Shown here one piece after another: positions 27,281 through 38,535 of a stretch of 64,000 nt of DNA. Position 1 is the first letter of the stretch. Every line of letters begins with the position of its first letter. Position numbers and translations under genes: made by a program. The notes below the pieces were generated by a model. That model was not told the DNA's origin and ran no database searches. It was given only the letters and a program-made list of their open reading frames with translations. Source of the DNA: Panacagrimonas perspica (GTDB lineage: Bacteria; Pseudomonadota; Gammaproteobacteria; Nevskiales; Nevskiaceae). The DNA lies in the NCBI RefSeq assembly GCF_004364935.1, contig NZ_SOBT01000009.1, forward strand, positions 457,994 through 521,993, given 5' to 3'.

Positions 27281-28200
27281 TTTTTGATCAGTTCAAAATG
27301 CACCGTGAATCGACCCTCTGAATCGTCGGCAAAAGGCCGGCCCAGACACATCCGACCGTTGGCCACGAGCTTGAGTTCGTCACCCAGCAGGCCGATCTGG
27401 TTGGAGTTGTTGTTGAACCGCACCCACGTCCCGTTCCGGCTGGTGTCCTGCAGGATCCAGGCGCCGTTGCGGAACACGATCTTGAGGTGACGCGAGGACA
27501 CCCGCTGCTCGTCGTCGTGCAGGCGCAGTTCGTTGTTGCGATCGCGGCCGGCCATGAACGCCGGAGACTGCGTTTCGAGCCGCAGCATCTGTCCTGCGTA
27601 CGTCAGGCCCAGCGCGACGATCATGGTGGTTTGCGACGTCGCCGGCAGCGCAAAGCGCGTCGGCACGATGGTGACGGCCTCGTCCCAATCCAGCGTGTGG
27701 ACATCGACGGCGCCCATGCCCTTGATGGGACGAACGCCATAGGGCCGCGCGCGCTCCCGGATTTCGGGACGCAGGTGCGCAACCGTTTCGGCGCTCAGAA
27801 AGATGTAGCCCGCGAGATCGGGGACCAGCTTGTGCAGGCGTGCCGCCATGTTGACAGGCATGCCCGACACGTCGGGCCGACCCAGCACTTCGCGAAATTC
27901 GATGACGCCGGCGCCCAGTCCGGTGTACAGCTTGCGCCCCACGGCGCGCGCCGCGAGCTGGCACTCGACCGCAGCGTTGGCTGCGTCGTCGACGAAAGTC
28001 CGTGGGCGATCGAATATGGCAAGGACGTCGTCACCGTCCGACTTGAGCACGTCGCCGCCGTTACGGATGACGATCTCCGTCATCGCCTTGAGCAGCGGAT
28101 CGAGGATAGCGTCCGCCTGCCGGTCGCCGACGCTGTGTCGCAGCTCGGTGGCGGCAGCGATATCCGCAAACATCACGGCCGCGGAGCGGTGCTCGCTCAT
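27277..28200 (-). CDS. class III adenylate/guanylate cyclase with C-terminal FHA domain
   Basis: The 307-residue cytoplasmic protein has a class III cyclase domain (about 5-165) with metal aspartates D13 (FADI) and D57 (KSDGDD) and the transition-state residues N117 and R121 (VNMAAR), so it is predicted to be active. An FHA domain (about 195-300) keeps GRD, SSRH and NGT (218-220, 235-238, 256-258), the phosphothreonine-binding residues. Its stop overlaps the ATG of the membrane Ser/Thr kinase, so the two are co-translated and probably work together: phosphorylated kinase recruits or activates the cyclase. Whether the product is cAMP or cGMP cannot be decided. Confidence 0.92.
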   Translation of the reverse strand: MSEHRSAAVMFADIAAATELRHSVGDRQADAILDPLLKAMTEIVIRNGGDVLKSDGDDVLAIFDRPRTFVDDAANAAVECQLAARAVGRKLYTGLGAGVIEFREVLGRPDVSGMPVNMAARLHKLVPDLAGYIFLSAETVAHLRPEIRERARPYGVRPIKGMGAVDVHTLDWDEAVTIVPTRFALPATSQTTMIVALGLTYAGQMLRLETQSPAFMAGRDRNNELRLHDDEQRVSSRHLKIVFRNGAWILQDTSRNGTWVRFNNNSNQIGLLGDELKLVANGRMCLGRPFADDSEGRFTVHFELIKK

Positions 28201-28289
28201 GGCCTCCCCTCGACGGTAGATGACCCCAATCGTATCTGCCCGGGGAGTGGAAACCTACCCCGCCCTTTCCCTGACCCGAGATACAGGTC

Positions 28290-29081
28290 TCAAGCCGTCT
28301 CGAAACCGTAGTAGTCGCGAAGGACGGCATACAACGCGGGATGATGGTGCGCGAGCTCAGGCCCGCGCTGGAAGAATGCTTCCGTGACCACGCCGAAGAA
28401 CTCGGCGGGGCTTTCGGCACCATAAGGGTCGAGCACTGGAGGGCGGCGATGGCGACGCAGGCGCTCGAACTCGGTCTTCATCACCTGCGACCAGTGCGAG
28501 TAGTCGGCCAGCAGCGGTGCGCCTTCGCCGGCGTCGCCCTCGTCGTCGAGCTGGTGCGCAAACTCGTGCACGACAACGTTGACCTCGTCTCCATCGAGCG
28601 CCGATTCCACGTCCGGCCAGGACAGGATCACGCGATCGCCCTGCCAGGATTCGCCGACGCGCTCCTCGGGTTCATCCGACACCAGGCCGAACTCGTCCGG
28701 TTCGGTGACCGGCACCAGGAACGGCCCTGGATAGATCAGGACTTGCCGGAGTTCCGGGAACAGCGTGGCGCCCGGTCGCAGGATCATCAGGCAGGCCATG
28801 CCGGCCACCAGCGCGCGCATCTCGTCGGTCACTTCGAGCCCCGCGCAACCGACGAAGCGTTTCTCGCGAAGGAAGCGCTCGACCCGCGCGTGGAAACGCT
28901 CGCGCTGCTCCGGAGTCAGCCGCGCGATCAGCTCGATCCGGTCATCCAGCAGATCCTTCCACACCAACGGAGAGCGCTCCGGCCCTTGGTCCGGAGTGCT
29001 CCGCCGTCGCCGGCTCCACCGCCAGATCAGGAACAGGGCGACGCCGAGTGCAACCCAGGCTTCAGGAACGAATCCCAGCAT
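28290..29081 (-). CDS. mtfA: MtfA-like zinc metallopeptidase
   Basis: The 263-residue protein matches the MtfA (peptidase family M90) group. The HExxH zinc motif is HEFAH (H172, E173, H176), and the third ligand is expected in SPAEFFGVVTEAFF near 230. An N-terminal hydrophobic stretch (5-20) may anchor it. E. coli MtfA is a cytosolic aminopeptidase that binds the repressor Mlc. No ptsG/Mlc gene lies here; instead it sits between DUF805 genes and the cyclase-kinase pair on the same strand (18 and 89 bp spacing), suggesting a shared transcript. Confidence 0.9.
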   Translation of the reverse strand: MLGFVPEAWVALGVALFLIWRWSRRRRSTPDQGPERSPLVWKDLLDDRIELIARLTPEQRERFHARVERFLREKRFVGCAGLEVTDEMRALVAGMACLMILRPGATLFPELRQVLIYPGPFLVPVTEPDEFGLVSDEPEERVGESWQGDRVILSWPDVESALDGDEVNVVVHEFAHQLDDEGDAGEGAPLLADYSHWSQVMKTEFERLRRHRRPPVLDPYGAESPAEFFGVVTEAFFQRGPELAHHHPALYAVLRDYYGFETA

Positions 29082-29099
29082 ACGATCGGCGTGCCGTCC

Positions 29100-29678
29100 T
29101 CAGGCGGGATCGCGCGGGTCCGGGCCGTACTTGTTCGGGCCGACGGTACCCCGCAGAAACCCGCACATCACGAAGGTGACCAGCGATCCGATACCCGTGA
29201 AGTTGATCAGCCAGAGCCAGCCGGTCAGGTTCTGGTCGTGCCACCGCTTGATCTGCACCACGATCGCCGAATAGATCAGGGCGATCAGGAAGACGAAGAA
29301 AAGCCCCGTGGTGGCCAGAGCCGCCATTCCACTGACCGGAGTAACGGGCTCGAGCGACGTCATCGGTTCTTCCATGACGACCGCCTCTTCGGTGGACTCC
29401 ATCGATTCCGGGGCGAGGGCCTCGTCATCGGTTGAGGCCGCATCCGGTTCCATCGACGGCGTCTCCTCCACCGGGGCAGCGGCTTCTTCGGCGACCAGCA
29501 TGCTGGGCTCGAGCATCGACTCGGCCTGTGACTTCTGGCTTCGCCCCATGTAATCGGTATAACCCTTGCCCGCTCCCAGGAAGATCAGGGGGGCAATCAT
29601 CAGCCCGGTGTACAGCAGGAAGCTGAGCCAATACTGCTTGCGTGTGATACGTCCCTTGGCGCTGAAAAGGAATCCCAT
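29100..29678 (-). CDS. DUF805-like membrane protein with acidic insertion
   Basis: The 192-residue protein has the DUF805 pattern: N-terminal GRITRKQYWLSFLL, a membrane segment, and the later helices with IKRWHDQNLTGWLWLINF. Between them is a Glu/Ala/Ser-rich insertion of about 70 residues (about 45-115). It would be an inner-membrane protein of unknown function. GGAGAA precedes ATG 29678. It lies 18 bp upstream of mtfA and is paralogous to the gene at 29866-30225; both end in a similar GPNKYGPDP/GPNQYGADP tail. Confidence 0.85.
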   Translation of the reverse strand: MGFLFSAKGRITRKQYWLSFLLYTGLMIAPLIFLGAGKGYTDYMGRSQKSQAESMLEPSMLVAEEAAAPVEETPSMEPDAASTDDEALAPESMESTEEAVVMEEPMTSLEPVTPVSGMAALATTGLFFVFLIALIYSAIVVQIKRWHDQNLTGWLWLINFTGIGSLVTFVMCGFLRGTVGPNKYGPDPRDPA

Positions 29679-29865
29679 CTGAAGTTCTCCCCCGAATGTG
29701 ACGGTTGCGTCACGGGGCGAGTCTAGACCTGCATCCGCGATGTATCGGCGTGAGCGCCGCAGCCTGCGAGATGTGGATCACACGCGATGTCCGCTTCGTC
29801 CGCGAGGGCACCGCGGTGCAAGAGGCCCGATCGCCAGCGCGGCGACCGGGCGCTCGGACGCAGGA

Positions 29866-30225
29866 TCAGGCCCCAGGTGCCAGCGGGTCCGCACCGTACT
29901 GGTTCGGACCGGAGGTGCCCGGAAGGCAACCGCACTCGACCAGGATCCAGATCGCGCCGATGAACGGCACGAGTCCGATCAGCGTCCACCAGCCGCTCTT
30001 GCCGCGGTCGTGCCAGCGGCGCGCCAGCACGCAGATCGACGGATACAGCGCTGCCAGTGCATAGATGAGGCCCAGGATTCCACCCGTGCCGAGGATGCCG
30101 TCGACGATCCCCAGCACGATGGCACCGGCGATGTAGATCAGGATGAATGCCCAGTACTGCCCACGATTGATGCGTCCTTCCAGGCTCAGAAGGAATTCCT
30201 TGGTGAGGACTTTGCCGAAATCCAT
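29866..30225 (-). CDS. DUF805 family membrane protein
   Basis: The 119-residue protein has the core DUF805 architecture: GRINRGQYWAFILIY, membrane helices around 20-45 and 50-70, the conserved LARRWHDRGKSGWW segment and a last helix (LIGLVPFIGAIWILVECGC). ATG 30225 (MDFGKVLTKEF) is chosen over an upstream extension that has no family match. It is a paralog of the next minus-strand gene (29100-29678). The function of DUF805 proteins is not established. Confidence 0.88.
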   Translation of the reverse strand: MDFGKVLTKEFLLSLEGRINRGQYWAFILIYIAGAIVLGIVDGILGTGGILGLIYALAALYPSICVLARRWHDRGKSGWWTLIGLVPFIGAIWILVECGCLPGTSGPNQYGADPLAPGA

Positions 30226-30326
30226 GATGTATCTCCCTGTGTGATGAACCGCAGGCCGAGCATAGCGGGCGCCGTGCGAAATCGCCCCCTCGGTCTGCCG
30301 TCGACCGGCAGGGGATGTGATCCAGG

Positions 30327-32612
30327 TCAAAGCCCGCGAAGATTTGCGAACCCGAGCACCAGCCGTTTGGTGCCGGCATCCCGGAACTTGACCTCGATCT
30401 GGGCGCGGTCGCCGTCCCCGTCGAAGCTCAGGATCGTCCCTTCGCCGAACTTCGGGTGCTCCACGCGCTGGCCCAGGCGAAAGCCTCCGGGTCCGAGTCC
30501 ACTGGACCCGGCCACCACGGTGCGCGGCAGCGGACGCCCGGCCGCACTGCCGCCGTAGCCGCCACCCGATCCGGCGCCGCGGTAGCCGCCGCCGTATCCG
30601 GACTGGGGTTCACGCGCACCGAAGCCCGGACGCAGGATGCCGGCGCGGGGACGTGTCTCGGACACGCACTCGGCCGGCACTTCCTTCAGGAACATCGACG
30701 GCGCCCCGATCTGTTCCACACCGTGCACGCGCCGGACTTCCGCGTACGACAGATACAGCTTGCGGCGCGCACGCGTGATGCCCACGTAGAACAGGCGCCG
30801 TTCTTCCTCGAGATTGCCCTCGTCGATGGCGCGCGCCGACGGGAACAATCCGTTCTCGACGCCGACGATGAACACCACCGGGAACTCAAGTCCCTTGGCG
30901 GCGTGCAGGGTCATCAGCTGCACGCAATCCTCGCCGGGTCCCGCCTGCTCTTCGCCGGATTCGAGCGCGGCGTGGGTCAGGAACGCGGTCAGGGGATCGA
31001 GCACCGGCTCGTCGGGATTCTCCGCCGCGCTCGCGGCGCCGGGATCGACCTCGAACGAACGCGCCGCGCTGATCAGCTCGTCCAGATTCTCGAGGCGCGC
31101 CTCGGCCTGCTCGCCTTTTTCCTTGCGGTAATGGTCACGCAGGCCGGTGCGCGCGATCAGCAACTCGGTGGCCTTCGACAACGGCAGGTCGCGCGTCTCG
31201 GCATGCAGGTCGTCGATCAGCTTCAGGAACTGGCCCATGTTGCCGGCCGAACGGCCGAGCTGGCTGCTCGCGTTCTTCGCGGCCATCCACAAGGACACGC
31301 CGCTGGCGCGCGAGATCTCGCGCAGTTTCTCCATCGTCGTCGCACCGATGCCGCGCGCCGGTGTGTTCACCGTGCGCTCGAAACTGGTGTCGTCGTCGCG
31401 GTTGTGCAGCAGGCGCAGATAGGCGAGCGCATCCTTGATTTCCTGGCGCTCGAAGAACCGAAGACCACCGTAGATGCGGTACGGAATCCGCGCGCGGATC
31501 AGGATTTCTTCGAGCACGCGCGACTGCGCGTTCGAGCGGTACAGGATGGCCAGATCGGAGTAGCGGCAGCGGCCATCGAGGAGTTCGCGCGCGCGGTTGG
31601 CCACGAACTCGGCCTCGTCGTACTCGTTGTACGACGCGTAGAGCTGGATTTGTTCGCCGTCGCCACCGTCGGTCCAGAGATTCTTGCCCAGCCGGTTGGT
31701 GTTCTTCGAGATCAGGCCGTTGGCGGCTTTCAGGATCGTGCCGGTCGATCGGTAGTTCTGTTCGAGGCGGATGACCTCGGTGCCCGGAAAATCCTTCTCC
31801 AGGCGGACCATGTTCTCCACGCGCGCGCCGCGCCAGGAGTAGATGCTCTGATCGTCGTCGCCGACCGCGAACATCGTGCCGGTATCGCCGGCCAGCACCT
31901 TGAGCCACGCGTACTGCAGTGTGTTGGTGTCCTGGAATTCGTCGACGAGCACGTGCCGGAAGCGTCGGCGGTAATGCGCCTGGATCTCCGGGTTGTCGCG
32001 CGTGATCTCGAAGGCGCGCAGCAGCAGCTCAGCGAAATCGACGACGCCCGATTTCGTGCAGGCCTCCTCGTACGCGGTGTAGACGCGCACGTACTGTCGC
32101 TGCGTGTAATCGCCCAGATCCGACATGTGCTGCGGACGACGCGCCTCTTCCTTCTGCGCGTTGATCCAGTGCGTGACGGCCTTGGGTGGCCACTGCTCGT
32201 CCGACATGTCCAGCGCCTTGAGCACGCGTTTGACCAAGCGCACCTGGTCGTCGGCGTCCAGGATCTGGAAGTTCTGCACCAGGCCCGCTTCCTTCCAGTG
32301 CAGACGCAGCATGCGATGCGCGATGCCGTGGAACGTGCCCACCCACATCGAGCGGATCGGCACGGTGATGAGCTGCTCGATGCGCCCGCGCATCTCGCTC
32401 GCGGCCTTGTTCGTGAACGTCACCGCCAGCACGGACAACGGCGAAACGTTTTCGACCGTGATCAGCCACGCGATGCGATGCACCAGCACGCGGGTCTTGC
32501 CCGAACCCGCGCCCGCCAGCACCAGCCGGTGCTCGGGCGGAGCGGTGACGGCTTCCTTCTGCGCAGGATTGAGCGAGGCGACGAGAGGCGTGATATCGGC
32601 GATGTCCTGCAT
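30327..32612 (-). CDS. uvrD: DNA helicase II UvrD
   Basis: The 761-residue SF1A helicase unwinds DNA 3' to 5' in mismatch and nucleotide-excision repair. Walker A GAGSGKTR is near residue 35, the Walker B region VDEFQDTN near 220, motif III (GDDDQSIYSWRGA) near 250, and motif VI (VGITRARRKLYL) near 600. A glycine-rich linker and a C-terminal Tudor-like domain (GQRVEHPKFGEGTIL) mark UvrD rather than Rep. It appears monocistronic; a long inverted repeat lies in its upstream region. Confidence 0.96.
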   Translation of the reverse strand: MQDIADITPLVASLNPAQKEAVTAPPEHRLVLAGAGSGKTRVLVHRIAWLITVENVSPLSVLAVTFTNKAASEMRGRIEQLITVPIRSMWVGTFHGIAHRMLRLHWKEAGLVQNFQILDADDQVRLVKRVLKALDMSDEQWPPKAVTHWINAQKEEARRPQHMSDLGDYTQRQYVRVYTAYEEACTKSGVVDFAELLLRAFEITRDNPEIQAHYRRRFRHVLVDEFQDTNTLQYAWLKVLAGDTGTMFAVGDDDQSIYSWRGARVENMVRLEKDFPGTEVIRLEQNYRSTGTILKAANGLISKNTNRLGKNLWTDGGDGEQIQLYASYNEYDEAEFVANRARELLDGRCRYSDLAILYRSNAQSRVLEEILIRARIPYRIYGGLRFFERQEIKDALAYLRLLHNRDDDTSFERTVNTPARGIGATTMEKLREISRASGVSLWMAAKNASSQLGRSAGNMGQFLKLIDDLHAETRDLPLSKATELLIARTGLRDHYRKEKGEQAEARLENLDELISAARSFEVDPGAASAAENPDEPVLDPLTAFLTHAALESGEEQAGPGEDCVQLMTLHAAKGLEFPVVFIVGVENGLFPSARAIDEGNLEEERRLFYVGITRARRKLYLSYAEVRRVHGVEQIGAPSMFLKEVPAECVSETRPRAGILRPGFGAREPQSGYGGGYRGAGSGGGYGGSAAGRPLPRTVVAGSSGLGPGGFRLGQRVEHPKFGEGTILSFDGDGDRAQIEVKFRDAGTKRLVLGFANLRGL

Positions 32613-32672
32613 CGCGGGATTTTACGCCTTCGAACGCCGGAGTTCGCCTACGTAGAGACGCCAACCAAGGCC

Positions 32673-32766
32673 AACGCGAAGGCGCAAAGGGAAAAGAGAG
32701 GGCGCAAAGATTTTGCGCGCATCGCTTTTCTCTGCGTTCTCTCTTTTCCCTTTGCGCCTTCGCGTT
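32673..32766. repeat. 28-bp perfect inverted repeat with GGCGCAAAG units
   Basis: Arms 32673-32700 and 32739-32766 are perfect 28-bp complements (arm contains AACGCGAAGGCGCAAAGG) around a 38-bp spacer that starts with another GGCGCAAAG unit. The element fills the gap between the start of uvrD and the end of the reductase gene, both on the minus strand, and could terminate the reductase transcript. It is much more A-rich than the surroundings. Confidence 0.88.
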
Positions 32767-32808
32767 AGCTTTTCATTTTCCTGCTCGACGAAGCGATCAA
32801 GCCTGCAT

Positions 32809-33897
32809 CTAGGGCGCCGGCAGGATCCCGCGCTCGATGAAGTTGCGCAGCCAGTAGCAGAACATGTCCTCGGTATCGCAGACTTCGGTGAAGCCGGCCT
32901 GGCGCAACTTGATGGCGCTGACGAAGGCCGGCGGCGGAGGCGTGGTCGCGCCGTAGGCGAAGCAGAAATCGGCGTAGTGGTGCGATTCGCCGACCAGTTC
33001 GGACATCTTCACGGGGCGCAGTCCGTGCTTCTTGACGATGCCGTCCCAGACTCCGGCCTTGGCCGGCAGGTATTCCGCCATCGAGCGAGGCTTGTCCGGC
33101 CCCACCTGCACGCCCAGGACCTTGGCCATCGCCGGCCACAGGTTGCGCCACTCGAAGACGTCGCCGTTGGTGACGTTGAAGTGCTGGCCCGCCGCTGCAG
33201 GCGACGTCGCCGCCCAGGTGAAGACACGCGCCAGCAACCGCGAGTCCACAGCCTCCCAGACATACGAGATTCCACCGGGAAACCCGAAGGGTTCACCCTG
33301 CTCGCGGCAGATCGCCGCGTAGGCGCCGATGATCGGCGCCAGATTCATCGCCACACCGTAAGCCGAGCCGATGATGAGCTGCGGCCGCAGAATCGTGAAG
33401 CCGAAACCCGCCTTCTGCGCAGTCGCCCGCAGATAGTCCTCCTGCAGCCAGTAGAAGTTGGCGTGTTGATCGCGGGCAGCACCCTCGCGCGCCGGGATCG
33501 GCATCGGGTGCAGATGGATGCCGTACGCCTTGGTGCCCTGCAGCAGGCTGAAGTGCTTCAGGCCTTTCGCGTTGCTCAGCAGCGGCTCCAGGCAGTTCTT
33601 GAGCATCGCCAGGTTGGTTTCCATCTGGTCCTTTTCAGACCAGCCGGCGATCAGACCGGGCTTCTCGAACAAGGCTGTGTAAACGACGTGCGTCACGTCG
33701 CCCAGCTTCGACAGCGCGGCCTTCGCACTGGCCGCGTCCTGCAGATCGACCGCCAGATGCTGGAAGGCTCGGGCGCTCGCGATCTCGGGCTTGCGACGCG
33801 ACAGGGCGACGACCTCCCAGCCCTGCGCGAGAAATTCCTCGACGGCCGCCGCGCCGACGACGCCGCTGGCTCCCGCAATCAGAACCTTCCCTGCCAT
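32809..33897 (-). CDS. PRISE-like SDR reductase (progesterone 5beta-reductase/iridoid synthase type)
   Basis: The 362-residue NAD(P)-binding protein opens with the Rossmann motif GASGVVG. Features of the PRISE enone-reductase branch of extended SDRs are visible: LLQGTKAYG with the family lysine, the FYWLQEDYL segment holding the tyrosine, ILRPQLIIG, AYAAICREQGEPFGFPGG and FNVTNGDVFEWRNLWP. PRISE enzymes reduce activated C=C bonds such as enones. The substrate here is unknown. It is a single gene with a palindromic operator-like sequence about 78 bp upstream of its start. Assignment to PRISE rests on recalled motifs. Confidence 0.82.
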   Translation of the reverse strand: MAGKVLIAGASGVVGAAAVEEFLAQGWEVVALSRRKPEIASARAFQHLAVDLQDAASAKAALSKLGDVTHVVYTALFEKPGLIAGWSEKDQMETNLAMLKNCLEPLLSNAKGLKHFSLLQGTKAYGIHLHPMPIPAREGAARDQHANFYWLQEDYLRATAQKAGFGFTILRPQLIIGSAYGVAMNLAPIIGAYAAICREQGEPFGFPGGISYVWEAVDSRLLARVFTWAATSPAAAGQHFNVTNGDVFEWRNLWPAMAKVLGVQVGPDKPRSMAEYLPAKAGVWDGIVKKHGLRPVKMSELVGESHHYADFCFAYGATTPPPPAFVSAIKLRQAGFTEVCDTEDMFCYWLRNFIERGILPAP

Positions 33898-33974
33898 TTC
33901 GTTCTCCTCGTTGTCGTTATGGATCGCGGCGCAGATGCGCTCGAGCGAATCATTTGGACCGTATCACGCGAAAA

Positions 33975-33987
33975 ATTGTCCGACAAT
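33975..33987. promoter_or_regulatory. palindromic operator-like site ATTGTCCGACAAT
   Basis: ATTGT-CCG-ACAAT is a perfect 5-bp inverted repeat 78-90 bp upstream of the reductase ATG. The same core (ATTGTCCGACAA) recurs at 52236-52248 upstream of the LpqC-like lipoprotein gene. The TTGTCnGACAA shape resembles operators of GntR/FCD-type regulators. No such regulator gene is in the window. Confidence 0.45.
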
Positions 33988-34150
33988 CGGGGCGGACTCG
34001 CGGTCGACCCCGCGAAGATCCGGACGTGCGGACGACCTCGTCCAGGGGTCGCGAGGGATCGCTATCCGGGACGCGGCGCCCGTCGCGCGACGACGCCCGG
34101 CGTGAGCAGCGAACGGTCGTGGTTGCGCGGCTTGCGCGCCCTCCATAACG

Positions 34151-34178
34151 GCGAAGCCCCGCATCAGCGGGGCTTCGT
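34151..34178 (-). terminator. hairpin terminator downstream of rpoC
   Basis: GCGAAGCCCCGC (34151-34162) pairs with GCGGGGCTTCGT (34167-34178) through 11 of 12 bases around loop ATCA. It lies 45 bp after the rpoC stop. A T tract is absent, so termination may need a factor or depend on stem strength. Confidence 0.6.
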
Positions 34179-34222
34179 CGTACAGCCATACAGCGTCGCA
34201 GTACCGGGCTTCGCAGTACTGT

Positions 34223-38479
<4,257 letters not shown>

Positions 38480-38535
38480 GGTGACTCCAAATTCGGTTGC
38501 GTCGTGTCTGGCTCAGTAACCCTGGCGGCTAGGCG

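Larger units (their letters stand above)
33898..34222. other. 325-bp gap between rpoC and the PRISE-like gene
   Basis: It holds the rpoC terminator (34151-34178) and, nearer the reductase, the palindrome at 33975-33987 that probably belongs to the reductase promoter. Open frames in it are arginine-rich and not convincing. Confidence 0.5.

Noticed and set aside
24728-28200. Type VI secretion regulatory kinase/FHA pair (PpkA/Fha)
   Set aside because: No T6SS structural gene (tss/hcp/vgrG/clpV) is in the window, and the FHA protein carries a cyclase, which T6SS Fha proteins do not.
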